Counted from the first letter of the stretch, positions 1 to 9,371 are shown. The stretch is 46,977 nucleotides of DNA from Hyphomicrobiales bacterium (GCA_900472575.1 UCIV01000032.1:1-46977), one strand, 5' to 3'. Translations and numbers: made by a program. The notes: a model not told the origin generated them from the letters alone.

Positions 1-438
1 GGCCCACCTCGGATGGGTACCTTCATCAAACATTTACCGAGCAATAACCGTGCCACAGAAGGAGGATTGCTAGGGTTGCCACCTCAGTCATCGGAAGGGG
101 AGGCTGCAAGTGACGCGACCCCAATCCAGCACTGCTAGACTTGATTTCCTCACGCGGGAGGGGCCGCAATACTGGACTTCTGGTCGACATTGCCCGATCG
201 GTCGGTCATCCACCATTGGAGGCCTGCGACCGACGCGACGATCATCGAACTGACGAGAAGGGTGGCTAGAATAGGGTGATAGCGTAAATGTCTCATGCGC
301 CTTTAACAGTCACCATGATCAGCGGTTCCTCGTAACGCGAGTAATACACCACATGACCATTTTAGGTCACCGCAAGAATGTCATGTCATCCGGCACGGGA
401 TTGGGGGTAAAATCCGATCTGCAAATGTTGTGCATCAA
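1..438. other. Leading stretch without a recognised gene
   Basis: I see no convincing coding frame, RNA gene or repeat here. A short plus-strand frame starting near 353 runs into the antisense of the NYN gene and has no recognisable protein features, so it was not called. The stretch may hold the 3' flank of the NYN gene or a decayed gene. Confidence 0.4.
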
Positions 439-1173
439 TCACGACGCCCGCTTCGTAACCGGCTTCAAACGAATACGGACAGGGCGGCCCTCGGCATGCT
501 CAACATCAAACGAATTGGTTTTCTTTACGAGGTCACTGAGTTTCTTAAACCCATAGGTTCTGGGATCAAAGTCAGATGCTAGGTTGGCAAGCTGATTACC
601 AACAGCACCTAGAGGAACCCAACCGTCTTCCGTTTCCATTTGTGCGATGAGTTTCTTTATGATTGGCGTAGCGGCACTAGGAGGCTGTAGTGGAGCTGTT
701 GCCTGGTGTGCATCCGTCTCATTCACAACGGCCCCCGTGAGATTTTCAGTGTAGATGAAGCGTCGACATGCTTGGCGGAAACTCTCGGGCGTTTTCTGCT
801 CTCCGAATCCGAAAACGTCGATGCCTTGCTCGCGGATACGAGAGGCGAGGCGTGTGAAGTCGCTGTCAGATGAGACGAGGCAAAAGCCATCGAACCGCCC
901 ACTATGCAACAAGTCCATGGCGTCGATGACAAGGGTGATGTCGGACGCATTCTTGCCCGTTGTGTAGGCAAACTGCTGTTGCGGTATGATTGCGTGCCTC
1001 GCTAGGACGTCGATCCAGGCCTTAGATCGTGTACTGGCGAAGTCGCCATAAATGCGGCGAACGCTGGCTTCCCCAATCTTTGCGATCTCTTCGAAAAGCC
1101 CGTCGACGATTTTTGCAGATGCATTGTCAGCGTCGATCAAGACCGCCAGTCGGGGTGAACGAATGCCTGTCAT
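439..1173 (-). CDS. NYN domain protein (LabA/DUF88-like) with C-terminal LOTUS-like domain
   Basis: Predicted PIN-like (NYN) ribonuclease of 244 aa, likely cytoplasmic. The N-terminal half shows the conserved acidic pattern of the family: LIDADN (D14, D16), NASDITLVIDAMD (D78, D84) and VSSDSDF (D103, D105), which would bind metal. Residues about 165-237 (IIKKLIAQMETEDGWVPLGA onward) look like an OST-HTH/LOTUS winged helix, the usual partner that binds RNA or proteins. A linker rich in Ala, Pro and Gln separates the two. I chose the ATG at 1173 because GGAGG lies 6 nt upstream; an in-frame TTG at 1194 has no such site. It is monocistronic in this window. RNA targets cannot be read from sequence. 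The family call is firm; nuclease activity is inference. Confidence 0.9.
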   Translation of the reverse strand: MTGIRSPRLAVLIDADNASAKIVDGLFEEIAKIGEASVRRIYGDFASTRSKAWIDVLARHAIIPQQQFAYTTGKNASDITLVIDAMDLLHSGRFDGFCLVSSDSDFTRLASRIREQGIDVFGFGEQKTPESFRQACRRFIYTENLTGAVVNETDAHQATAPLQPPSAATPIIKKLIAQMETEDGWVPLGAVGNQLANLASDFDPRTYGFKKLSDLVKKTNSFDVEHAEGRPVRIRLKPVTKRAS

Positions 1174-1379
1174 TCGGAACCTCCAGAGTACCAAGATGAA
1201 CTTTATAGCTTTTTTGAAACGTTAGGCTGCAGGCTCCGAAATGCCACGTTCGATCCTTCGAACAGTTCAACATATCCGTTCGACTGACGTGAAGCTCTCC
1301 GGGGATATTTTTGTTCACCGAAGACCTAGCCGATCATGCCAGGCGCAGCTGTTAAGACTGCGCCTGCTGTAAACGACAG

Positions 1380-2516
1380 CTAAACATTGACGCGAATGGT
1401 ACCATAGATGATGTTTCGGTTAGCGCCATACCATACCGCCGTCTCCGCCGAGTTAGCGTTAGCGCAAGCATTCACGATCCGCCACATGTCGGCCTCGGAT
1501 CTCTGTAGGAGCTCCCAATTCATGTAGGATTCCATGTAGCCATCGTCGGCCATCTCATCGGAAAAATTCGCGAACAAAAAAGTGCCACCCGACTTCAGCA
1601 TCTCCAGGCACACCTGTGTCAGTCGTACTGCTACCTTCTCACTGAGATAGTCGTACAAACCGGCTGCGTAGATAAGATCGAACGACCCTATTTGATGCTT
1701 CTTCGCAAGAAGGCCACGCACCGATCCATCTACGGGCTCAACACAAGTGTCCCTGTACTGGCTTGCAATGGAGCCAATGCTCATCGGATCCTGATCCAAA
1801 GCAACCCAACGCTTGAGGCGTTTCTCAGACAATGCCTCAGACATCTCCGCCTCTCGGAGGTGGCCCGCAGCAATTGCAAGAATTTCCGTATCAGGGCCGA
1901 CACGGGCCGCGGTATCATCAACGATTTTCGTCAGAATATCGCGTCGTTCTCTGACCGCAACCGGACCCGGAGCATTGATGGTGTATCCGAAAATGTCTCG
2001 GCCGAGTGGTGTGGTTTTTGCAACTTGTTCGGCTATCGCACGGTGCTGATAGATAAAATCGATAAGGGTGGCATCTCCGGAGTATCCGCGTGGTTTGTCG
2101 AAAGACCACTTTGTAAACGGGCACTGCTGGAGGATCTCGGCAGAAGAATGGGACCTGATGATCGGTGCCAGCTTCTGCCACACGGCGGGTCCATATTTTA
2201 GGCGAACGTCGTGAAGTTGAGATATAAGCCACTTCACGGCATCCGCGCGGTTCTGCGTGGACGAAAGCCGCTGCATCGCGATGTTGATGATAATCGCGAA
2301 CTCGGCCGATGCGGTCTGCACCAGATTGGTTACTTCGGCGTCGGTATTTGGAAATAGGTGGTCGCCGACGGACTGCGGCGCGATCAAGCTTTGGCCGTCG
2401 AGTAAGAATGCGGGCTTCGCCACGGGAACCTCTGAAGTTAATGAAGATTGAAAATATTCGCTAAAATCGTCAGCATTTGTGCCGACGCAAAGCAGCCGAA
2501 GGTTGCACGATTTCAT
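1380..2516 (-). CDS. SAM-dependent methyltransferase-like protein
   Basis: A protein of 378 aa with a class I methyltransferase-like C-terminal half. EILAIAAGHLRE (about 210-222) sits where motif I would be, but lacks the full GxGxG pattern. VALDQDP (D241) fits the acidic residue that binds SAM ribose, FDLIYAAGLYDYL (279-291) fits motif IV, and GGTFLFANF follows. The N-terminal half is helical and carries a KPRGYSGDATLIDFIYQH motif (about 141-158) that I associate with methyltransferases of the group including PhcB-like (3-hydroxy fatty acid methyl ester) enzymes; that link is tentative. The ATG at 2516 is preferred over a TTG at 2525, though neither has a strong ribosome site. It is divergent from the GGDEF-EAL gene across about 160 nt, so the two may share regulation. 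The substrate is unknown. Confidence 0.75.
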   Translation of the reverse strand: MKSCNLRLLCVGTNADDFSEYFQSSLTSEVPVAKPAFLLDGQSLIAPQSVGDHLFPNTDAEVTNLVQTASAEFAIIINIAMQRLSSTQNRADAVKWLISQLHDVRLKYGPAVWQKLAPIIRSHSSAEILQQCPFTKWSFDKPRGYSGDATLIDFIYQHRAIAEQVAKTTPLGRDIFGYTINAPGPVAVRERRDILTKIVDDTAARVGPDTEILAIAAGHLREAEMSEALSEKRLKRWVALDQDPMSIGSIASQYRDTCVEPVDGSVRGLLAKKHQIGSFDLIYAAGLYDYLSEKVAVRLTQVCLEMLKSGGTFLFANFSDEMADDGYMESYMNWELLQRSEADMWRIVNACANANSAETAVWYGANRNIIYGTIRVNV

Positions 2517-2680
2517 TAAGGCCAATGTAACATTCAGAGAATATTAGCGAAGTTGGAACAAATCCGTGCGTTTATGGCTCTGCATCGCCGCTGTTAATTG
2601 AAGCGAAGTACACGCAAGGCTATCCACCTTCAGCTAGCGGTCCGCGTCGAGTGACTGCGCCAGATGTTGGGTAACAGCGC

Positions 2681-4663
2681 ATGATGCACGTGTTGGCCGA
2701 GACCGCAGCTATGACTCCTAGTTCGAAATTTTCGACAAGGGAGCTGCGTGGCTTATTTGATCTGCAGAGCGAAATTGAACGAAAGAGTGCCACGCGAAGA
2801 GGGCTCTGGATCGCTGTAGGTGCATATCTTGCGTATTCGTTGACGGACTATCTATTCATCACCGACGTTGCCCAAAGCACGATCATTGGACGATTCATTG
2901 TCGGAATTAGCGCGCTGTGCATATTGGAACTTTTGCTCCGCCGCAAAGCAGTAGCAAACACGATCGATGTGGTTTCCGCGATCTCCGTGTCGACAGGCTA
3001 TCTGGTGTGGCTCATTATAGCTCAGATGACTGAGGATAGGGCCGCATTCTCGTATTATATGATATTTGGCGCAATCTTCATGATGAGCGTCAATCTGTTT
3101 TTCCGTTTTCGGTCCACTGTGGCAATAGCGTCGTCCGCGGCCAATATGCTTATTTTCATCGGTGCGCTCTGTGTCTTCGCACCAATGCCTCTCACTCATA
3201 AGTTGATCATGGGAGCATTCTGTGTCTCGTGTTTCATTTTCACCGCGTACGTAAATCTTCAACTCAATAGAGAGCGCTACAAGGTATTTCTGAATGCTCT
3301 TGAGGCAAGCCTGCAGCAAACTGCTGCTAACGAACGAGGCCAGGCCCTTCTACAACTTTCGAACACGGACTCTTTGACGGGGCTGGAGAACCGTAGAGCG
3401 ATCGATCAACGTCTACGTGACTATTGGCAGCACTGGCTCGACGATGGCGCAGCGTTTGCGGTTCTGCTCATCGATGTTGACTACTTTAAGCACTACAACG
3501 ACTGCTATGGGCATCAGCAAGGCGACCAGTGTCTTGTAACTATATCAGAACATCTTCAACACACCGCCTCGTCTTATGGAGCAGTTATCGGGCGTTACGG
3601 CGGTGAGGAATTCATCGTTATCAAAACGGCCTCCAGTCTGGACGAAGTGAAGCCGCTTGCGGAAGCGATACGTCGAGAAATTGTGGAGATGGCTTTGCCG
3701 CACCAGCATAGGCGCGATGGAACGCCGATAATCACTGTAAGCGTCGGCGTCTCGTATACCCGCAAGGAAATCAAGCAGGTCGACAAGGTTGTTCACGAGG
3801 CTGATCGGGCGCTTTATGCCGCCAAAGCAGGCGGACGCAATGTTGTAGCGGTCTTCGACGCCACGGATCCAAAGTATAACGTTGACCGTGAAGATGTCGC
3901 AGCAACCCTCAAAATTGCACTCGATCAAAAGCTAGTCTCGCTGGTCTATCAGCCGATCCGCAATATGCAGACAGGAAGGCTTGACGGCGCAGAGGCATTG
4001 ATGCGCTTGAAAATGCTTGATGGGACCCCTGTCGGGCCTGATGTCTTCATTCCGATCGCGGAAAGGACGGGCGCGATCGTTGCGCTCGGACGTTGGGCAA
4101 TACGAACCACGTGTTGTGATCTATTGGTGACGGATTTGGTTCGTGTTGCGAGCGTTAATGTGTCCCCCATCGAGCTAAAAATGCCTGGTTTCTCAGACTA
4201 CGTCGCAGCGACGTTGGCGGAATTTGAGATAGATGGCGGGAGGCTCGCATTCGAGATTACCGAAGGTGTGGAGCTCGAAATCGATCAAGACCTTGTACGA
4301 TGCATCAGCGACCTACGAAAACTGGGCGTCCAGGTCTGGCTCGATGATTTTGGTACAGGCTTCGCGGGATTGTCGTGGCTACGCCTGATAGATTTCGACA
4401 CGGTGAAAATCGATCGCTCCTTCCTTCACGACTCCCATATGGACAGAGGCAGGAGAATGCTCCTCGATATCATCAACCTGCTGAGAAACCGTGGAGTGAG
4501 GATTTTGGTTGAAGGCGTGGAGACGATCGAGCATCAGCGGCTGATGCTTCAGTATGGCATCCACCATCTCCAAGGGTATTACATCGCGCGACCTGCGCCA
4601 GCGGATCAGCTCGCAACCGATAATATCCTTCCGTTTCTACAATCAAGGAACAGCGTGGGTTAA
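2681..4663 (+). CDS. Membrane GGDEF-EAL bifunctional c-di-GMP protein
   Basis: 660 aa. Residues about 40-195 hold six predicted membrane helices (for example GLWIAVGAYLAYSLTDYLFI and LIMGAFCVSCFIFTAYVNLQ), forming a MASE-like sensor. A linker leads to a GGDEF domain with an intact GGEEF signature (307-311), so diguanylate cyclase activity is plausible. The RxxD inhibitory site normally just upstream is absent (SSYGAVIGRYGGEEF), so product feedback at that site is unlikely. The EAL domain keeps EAL (438-440), NVSP, EITE, DDFG (555-558), KIDRSF and VEGVET, so phosphodiesterase activity is also plausible. The protein would make or break c-di-GMP at the inner membrane in response to an unknown membrane signal. 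Another in-frame ATG lies ten codons in. Which activity dominates cannot be read from sequence. Confidence 0.95.
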   Translation: MMHVLAETAAMTPSSKFSTRELRGLFDLQSEIERKSATRRGLWIAVGAYLAYSLTDYLFITDVAQSTIIGRFIVGISALCILELLLRRKAVANTIDVVSAISVSTGYLVWLIIAQMTEDRAAFSYYMIFGAIFMMSVNLFFRFRSTVAIASSAANMLIFIGALCVFAPMPLTHKLIMGAFCVSCFIFTAYVNLQLNRERYKVFLNALEASLQQTAANERGQALLQLSNTDSLTGLENRRAIDQRLRDYWQHWLDDGAAFAVLLIDVDYFKHYNDCYGHQQGDQCLVTISEHLQHTASSYGAVIGRYGGEEFIVIKTASSLDEVKPLAEAIRREIVEMALPHQHRRDGTPIITVSVGVSYTRKEIKQVDKVVHEADRALYAAKAGGRNVVAVFDATDPKYNVDREDVAATLKIALDQKLVSLVYQPIRNMQTGRLDGAEALMRLKMLDGTPVGPDVFIPIAERTGAIVALGRWAIRTTCCDLLVTDLVRVASVNVSPIELKMPGFSDYVAATLAEFEIDGGRLAFEITEGVELEIDQDLVRCISDLRKLGVQVWLDDFGTGFAGLSWLRLIDFDTVKIDRSFLHDSHMDRGRRMLLDIINLLRNRGVRILVEGVETIEHQRLMLQYGIHHLQGYYIARPAPADQLATDNILPFLQSRNSVG

Positions 4664-4912
4664 GCTGTATACGTTTCATCAGTCGGTACTTTGGCAGCCG
4701 ATTGAGCATACGGGCGCGCGGAGTATCTCAATAAGAAACATGCGGAGACTCTGACGGCGAAACGAAGAGCTATCTAAAGGAGTGAGGCCAGCACGAGCTC
4801 TGATTCACCCTGAATCGAACCAAATTCCCTTCGGCGCTTCTGAGTCTATCAAGTCAGATTGCGAAATATAGCAGTTGAGCTATCGTGCGAGTGTGGCTTT
4901 GGGGATTGTACT

Positions 4913-6157
4913 GTGCGTGCGTATTTCGCGATCGTTGCGGCGTGGATAGCGCTGTTTATCTGCTCTCCTGCGTTTGCTGGGGTCCAACTGCGAACTGTCA
5001 CCCTGGAGAGCGGTGCAACGCTCATTTTGATCGACGGCGAATTCGAGCTTAAAGACGATCCCGTTGAGCTCGCGAAGATGGTGCTGTCTTCAAATGCCAA
5101 GGTGGTCACCTTCAACAGCAACGGCGGAAACGTTCACGCGGCGATCCAATTCGGCCGAGCGATCCGTCGTCTCGGCTTGAGTACCATTCAGATACGATCG
5201 GCCCAATGTGCGTCGGCATGTGCCCTGGCTTTTGTTGGCGGGGTAAATCGCGATGCCGAACCCGGCGCTATCGGCGTCCATCGGTCCTCTTTCTCGGAGG
5301 ATGCTGGGCTGGACGGGCAATCGGCCGTCGCAGCTATTCAGGCAGTTACTGCCGAAATCCTAACCTACCTCGTGGAGATGGGAGTGGATCCCAAACTCCT
5401 CCAGTTGAGCCTGACTACGGATAGCTCGGACATGCGGTATCTGACTTCAAGCGAGATGGCTCAGCTTCATGTGACATCGTCGCAGTCGGATCAAGCTGCC
5501 GAAACGCAGGTTGCGCAAACTAGGGATCCAAACCAGCAGGCCGCGTCGCCAACAGATGAGGGCGCAAGTGAGGGGGATCGTGCCAAAGCCATCAAGTTCT
5601 TGACGAGCTATCATGAGGCTTGGTCGGGGCCATCCGGCAGGGCGCTTGCATTTATGCGATCTGCGTATGCCGACAACGTTCTCTTCTACGGCAAGACGAT
5701 GTCTCGGGACGAGGTGCTTGGGGACAAGGCCACGTTCATAGATCGTTGGCCCAAGCGGGCTTACAGCATCAGGCATGGTTCGGAGCGGCTATCCTGCGGT
5801 GTTACGTGCTCTGGCACGGCGATCGTGGAGTGGTTCGCCTACAGCCCCAAGCGCGGCAAGACATCGTCGGGCAGTGCTGAGATATCCTTCGTCTGGAATC
5901 CTCGAACGGGGCAGATCGAGACCGAAAACAGCAAGGTTCTGGAGACCGATCGCGGACAGAAGGCCCCGGACCGCATCATAGCGCAGTGGCAGCAGCAGAA
6001 TGGAACCTGCCGCGGCAACAGTGGCAATGATCCCGAGACGATGAGGGCGTGCGATCGTCGCGAGGTGGTCGGGGCTGCGCTCGAGGCCTTCGGTTGGTGC
6101 TATGGCCGAAAAGGTGAATATGGATATCAAATGGATTGGCACCAATGCGGACGATAG
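4913..6157 (+). CDS. Secreted ClpP-fold protein with C-terminal NTF2-like domain
   Basis: 414 aa from a GTG start. The GTG at 4913 is chosen because GGGGA lies 7 nt upstream and a clean signal peptide follows (RAYFAIVAAWIALFICSPAFA), placing the protein in the periplasm; a TTG at 4859 is possible but worse. Residues about 25-190 form a ClpP/crotonase-like domain of the COG3904 type: NSNGGNV, then CASACALAF with the candidate nucleophile S101, and GAIGVHRSS with candidate H123. After a linker rich in Gln, Ala and Ser, residues about 225-345 look like an NTF2/SnoaL-type domain. The stop overlaps the start of a paralogue, so the two are probably co-translated. Protease activity is inferred from the fold; the substrate is unknown. 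Confidence 0.85.
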   Translation: MRAYFAIVAAWIALFICSPAFAGVQLRTVTLESGATLILIDGEFELKDDPVELAKMVLSSNAKVVTFNSNGGNVHAAIQFGRAIRRLGLSTIQIRSAQCASACALAFVGGVNRDAEPGAIGVHRSSFSEDAGLDGQSAVAAIQAVTAEILTYLVEMGVDPKLLQLSLTTDSSDMRYLTSSEMAQLHVTSSQSDQAAETQVAQTRDPNQQAASPTDEGASEGDRAKAIKFLTSYHEAWSGPSGRALAFMRSAYADNVLFYGKTMSRDEVLGDKATFIDRWPKRAYSIRHGSERLSCGVTCSGTAIVEWFAYSPKRGKTSSGSAEISFVWNPRTGQIETENSKVLETDRGQKAPDRIIAQWQQQNGTCRGNSGNDPETMRACDRREVVGAALEAFGWCYGRKGEYGYQMDWHQCGR

Positions 6158-7311
6158 GATTGGCGGAGGCTTTAGCCATACGGTCGCTTGTAGCGTGTGT
6201 GTGCGGGCTGTCTGCGGTGACCTGGGCTCACGCTGAGCTCGTATACACGAAGAAAACGACCTCGGACGGGACGCCCTATCTCGTAGTCTCGGGTCGATTC
6301 GATGCATCCGACGACCTTCGAAAGTTTGATGTCGCAGTAGTTCAGGAGCATCCGACGGCCATATCATTCGATAGCCCTGGCGGAAACGTCGTAAAATCGA
6401 TCGAACTCGGCCGCAAAATTCGGGCGGCAGGTCTTCCTACGATCCAATCTCGATCCAACGATTGCGCGTCCGCCTGTTCGCTGGCCTTTCTTGGCGGAGT
6501 GAAGCGGTTTGCCGAGCCCGGCTCAATTGGTGTCCATAAATCGTCGTTTAGCGACACTGCCGGGATGGATATCCACGAAGCGGTTTCTGCTGTGCAGCAG
6601 ATGACTGCCGAGGTCGTCGTGTACATGGCCGAGATGGGGGTCGATGCGGGCCTGTTGCAGTTGTCCTTGAGCTACGACAGCGATGACATCCGATACCTTT
6701 CAGGCAGTGAGATGAAAAAGTTCAGGGTGACAACGGACGATGGCATTGATCAGCCAGATCGAGTTGCTGCAAACGATCCTGTCATGCCCCGTACCGAACC
6801 GACTGTAGCGCCGAATGTCGCTCCGATAATATCGCTCGCGATACCTCGCCCACGGAATGGGATTATTCAACATCCCAAGGGCGAAGCGGCTCTAAAGGCA
6901 AGCGCGGATCCGAACTCTAAGTCGATGGGAACCCTCATCAATGGTCAGTCCGTTGAGATCATCGAAAAGGCTGGCGACTGGTATAGCGTTTCTTCAGGGA
7001 TGCACCGCGGCTACATGCACTATTCATGGGTTTGGGTCCGGGAGTTCGAGGAGCGCCAGTTCGGAAAAAGATACGTTCAGATCAAGAGCTACGATGATCT
7101 GCAGAAGGCTTCGGATTTTGTTCGCGGGTCGTCTATTCCGCTGGTTGCGCATTTGGCTGCAAATGGTTGGTTTGCAATCACCCTTGCGCAAACTATGGAT
7201 GAGGAAACAGCAAAATCGATATCAAAATCGCTGAAAGACAGTAACTCGATCCCAAAGGACTCGATGATTACGTTTGGGAACACCTACGTCCGGAAGGTCT
7301 GTTGCGAGTAG
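6145..7311 (+). CDS. Secreted ClpP-fold protein with SH3b and SPOR-like C-terminus
   Basis: 388 aa, a paralogue of the preceding gene, overlapping it by 13 nt. The start MRTIGLAEALAIRS gives a signal peptide ending near TWAHA; an upstream TTG at 6136 is less likely. The ClpP-like domain repeats the neighbour's key features: DSPGGNV, CASACSLAF (S109) and GSIGVHKSS (H131). The C-terminus differs. Residues about 250-300 (KGEAALKASAD to GYMHYSWVWV) fit a bacterial SH3 domain. The last 85 residues (YVQIKSYDDLQKASDF to FGNTYVRKVCC) resemble a SPOR fold, with a closing Cys pair. Both modules usually bind the cell wall, so this protein may be anchored to peptidoglycan while the neighbour is soluble. 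The domain calls are by eye. Confidence 0.85.
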   Translation: MRTIGLAEALAIRSLVACVCGLSAVTWAHAELVYTKKTTSDGTPYLVVSGRFDASDDLRKFDVAVVQEHPTAISFDSPGGNVVKSIELGRKIRAAGLPTIQSRSNDCASACSLAFLGGVKRFAEPGSIGVHKSSFSDTAGMDIHEAVSAVQQMTAEVVVYMAEMGVDAGLLQLSLSYDSDDIRYLSGSEMKKFRVTTDDGIDQPDRVAANDPVMPRTEPTVAPNVAPIISLAIPRPRNGIIQHPKGEAALKASADPNSKSMGTLINGQSVEIIEKAGDWYSVSSGMHRGYMHYSWVWVREFEERQFGKRYVQIKSYDDLQKASDFVRGSSIPLVAHLAANGWFAITLAQTMDEETAKSISKSLKDSNSIPKDSMITFGNTYVRKVCCE

Positions 7312-7435
7312 GTGGTTCCGGCGTCAAGCGAGAGGGCAAGGACGTTTTCCGTATCTGTTTGGCGTTCGAAGCCGCTGATATGTCAAAGGCCCGCCGAGAA
7401 TCGGCAAGCCCTGCTTTTCGATCTTGTCCAACACC

Positions 7436-7732
7436 TCAATGATGGTGTTCTGGCATCTCTTTCAACTGATCCTTCGTCCAGGCCGTTACCGCGTGGACGT
7501 CGCCGTCTTCATCTCGCATGAAATCGAGATCAGTCAGAAGAACTGCGACAGGCTTTGCGCCGATGCCAAGAAAGCCGCCCACGTCGATGATTGCCGTGCT
7601 GTTCACGCCAGCACCATGAACGTGGTCCACCTTGCCCACCTTATGATTATCGGCTCCGTAAACGGAGGCCCCTTCAAGCACGGACGATTTCAGCTCGTTG
7701 GGGGTAAGGCGAACATGCTCGGTATGTCTCAT
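7436..7732 (-). CDS. PRC-barrel domain protein
   Basis: 98 aa, cytoplasmic. The ATG at 7732 follows AAGGAG with a 6 nt gap, which fixes the start; the longer frame upstream has no ribosome site. The sequence SSVLEGASVYGADNHKVGKV, then IIDVGGFLGIGAKPVAV and a TKDQLKEMP tail, fits the PRC-barrel fold found in photoreaction-centre H subunits and RimM, and in many small stress-linked rhizobial proteins. The His-rich end (EHHH) is natural. It is divergent from msrA across about 145 nt, so the two may share a stress promoter region. The exact role is unknown. Confidence 0.9.
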   Translation of the reverse strand: MRHTEHVRLTPNELKSSVLEGASVYGADNHKVGKVDHVHGAGVNSTAIIDVGGFLGIGAKPVAVLLTDLDFMRDEDGDVHAVTAWTKDQLKEMPEHHH

Positions 7733-7877
7733 TGAAGTCTCCTTGTTGACGGAGGCTAAATTGGTCGAGGCAACAGATTGTTCCGTCGCTGCCACGCCAA
7801 TGGCAAGCTTGCGCCGCGCACTGGCATTAGGTCTTTGTAGAACCCATATTCGCTGCAGATATATTCGGAGGTCTGAG

Positions 7878-8393
7878 ATGACTACAGAACGCGCTGTTTT
7901 AGCTGGTGGCTGCTTTTGGGGGATGCAGGATCTTATCCGGAAGCTGCCCGGCGTGGTTTCCACTCGGGTCGGTTACACTGGCGGCTCTGTAACGAACGCC
8001 ACTTATCGAAATCACGAAGGGCACGCGGAAGCGATCGAAATCAACTTCGATCCGGCAAAGGCGAGTTTCCGCGACCTTCTCGAGTTCTTTTTTCAGATAC
8101 ATGACCCGAGTACCCTCAATAGGCAGGGGAACGACGTCGGCACGAGTTATCGTTCGGCGATCTTTTACACGTCGGACGATCAAAAGAAGGTCGCGGTCGA
8201 TACCATTGCTGACGTTGATGCCTCGGGTATCTGGCCGGGCAAGGTCGTAACCGAAGTGGTGCCTGTCGGAGAGTTCTGGGAGGCTGAGCCTGAACACCAG
8301 GATTATCTCGAGCGCATTCCTAACGGCTATACCTGTCACTTCCCGCGTCCGAATTGGAAGCTGCCCAAACGGGCCTCTGCTATAAGCGCATAG
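7878..8393 (+). CDS. msrA: Peptide-methionine (S)-S-oxide reductase
   Basis: 171 aa, a full-length MsrA. It reduces methionine-S-sulfoxide in damaged proteins using thioredoxin. The catalytic GCFWG motif is intact (Cys12), and the family blocks GYTGG, YRNHEGHAEA, FFQIHDPST and GTSYRSAIF are all present. The ATG at 7878 has GGAGG 6 nt upstream. There is no signal peptide, so it acts in the cytoplasm. The C-terminus lacks an obvious resolving Cys beyond the YTCHF motif near the end, which is one possible resolving position. It is monocistronic and divergent from the PRC-barrel gene. Confidence 0.96.
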   Translation: MTTERAVLAGGCFWGMQDLIRKLPGVVSTRVGYTGGSVTNATYRNHEGHAEAIEINFDPAKASFRDLLEFFFQIHDPSTLNRQGNDVGTSYRSAIFYTSDDQKKVAVDTIADVDASGIWPGKVVTEVVPVGEFWEAEPEHQDYLERIPNGYTCHFPRPNWKLPKRASAISA

Positions 8394-8421
8394 TTTTCTG
8401 CTTTAGCCGGGAGCAGCACAC

Positions 8422-8625
8422 ATGAGAGCTGTACTGGGAATTGACGCCGCTTGGACTGAACGTCAGCCGAGCGGCGTTGCTCTGGTCGTCGATAATGGTG
8501 CTGGTTGGCGTCTGCACAAGATTGCAGCGTCATATAAGGCTTTCACGGACGAGGCGGATGACGGACGATATACTAGGCATCTGGGCTCAAAGCCTGATCC
8601 CGAAGCCAGCCGCGCAGAGCAGTGA
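8422..8625 (+). pseudogene. Truncated DUF429-like gene (N-terminal fragment)
   Basis: A frame of 67 codons beginning MRAVLGIDAAWTERQPSGVA, which resembles the N-terminus of DUF429 proteins (predicted RNase H-like nucleases), where the DAAW motif carries the first acidic residue. Family members run to over 200 aa, whereas this stops right after a GSKPDP segment with no continuation in the other frames. A weak GGGAG lies upstream. I read it as a remnant. The family match is from memory and moderate. Confidence 0.5.
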
Positions 8626-8639
8626 TAGAAGGGGGCAGA

Positions 8640-9371
8640 TTACTTGGGGGCAACCGCAAGACGTTGCTTCAGCAGCCAATCCCATAATTCCGGGTCATTA
8701 AGCGCGGACATTTCCACGTCAGAATGGCTTACACCTTCCAAGACCGAGAGCCGTGCATCACGCTTCAGGGCCTTGAGGCGCTCATACATGATTACAGAGT
8801 CAGACAGCGGAATGACGTCATCGTTTGTGCCATGGAAGACCCAGAACGCAGCCTTCTCGTTCGTCCTGTTCAGATAGTGACGGTTTCCGCCGCCCGCGAT
8901 CGGAACCACGGCGGCAAACCTCTCGGGGAACTGCTCAGCCAAGGCCCACGCCCCGAAGCCGCCCCGGCTATAGCCAACGACATAGATGCGGGAGCTATCG
9001 ACGCGATATTTCGAGATAACCTCTTCAAGCGGCGCTTCCACCTTTTCTATCGGATAGAGCAGTTCCTCGCTCGGGTTCTGAGGAGAAAAGACAAGAAACG
9101 GCAATTGCTTTCCACCCGCGATCAGCTTTGGGATGCCGCTCGATTTGACCTTCTCGATGTCGTTTCCGCCCTGATCCCCTCCATGGAGCCATACGACGAG
9201 CGGGTAGGTGTCCTTCGATGCCTCATATCCATCCGGCGCGTACATCAGGTAGTTGAGGTCGCTCTTCACGGCCGCTGTCGATGTCGCCACCACTTGCTCG
9301 GCGTGAGCAGCTCCAACGGTGCAAGTTCCCAACACGGCAACGAAAGCCGCAGACAGAATCCATGGTTTCAT
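8640..9371 (-). CDS. Secreted alpha/beta hydrolase (esterase-like)
   Basis: 243 aa. The start MKPWILSAAF at 9371 follows AGGAGGAG 8 nt upstream and opens a signal peptide cut near AAHA, so the enzyme is periplasmic or secreted. It has an alpha/beta-hydrolase fold of the PHB-depolymerase/dienelactone-hydrolase-like group: the oxyanion stretch WLHGGDQGG, the nucleophile elbow GYSRGG (S135), the acid in HGTNDDVIP (D184 or D185) and the base in GVSHSD (H216). It probably cleaves an ester; the substrate is unknown. The gene ends just 3' of the DUF429-like remnant, facing it. Confidence 0.9.
   Translation of the reverse strand: MKPWILSAAFVAVLGTCTVGAAHAEQVVATSTAAVKSDLNYLMYAPDGYEASKDTYPLVVWLHGGDQGGNDIEKVKSSGIPKLIAGGKQLPFLVFSPQNPSEELLYPIEKVEAPLEEVISKYRVDSSRIYVVGYSRGGFGAWALAEQFPERFAAVVPIAGGGNRHYLNRTNEKAAFWVFHGTNDDVIPLSDSVIMYERLKALKRDARLSVLEGVSHSDVEMSALNDPELWDWLLKQRLAVAPK

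Noticed and set aside
353..556. Short plus-strand frame at the left edge
   Set aside because: Overlaps the antisense of the NYN gene, has no ribosome site and no protein-like pattern.
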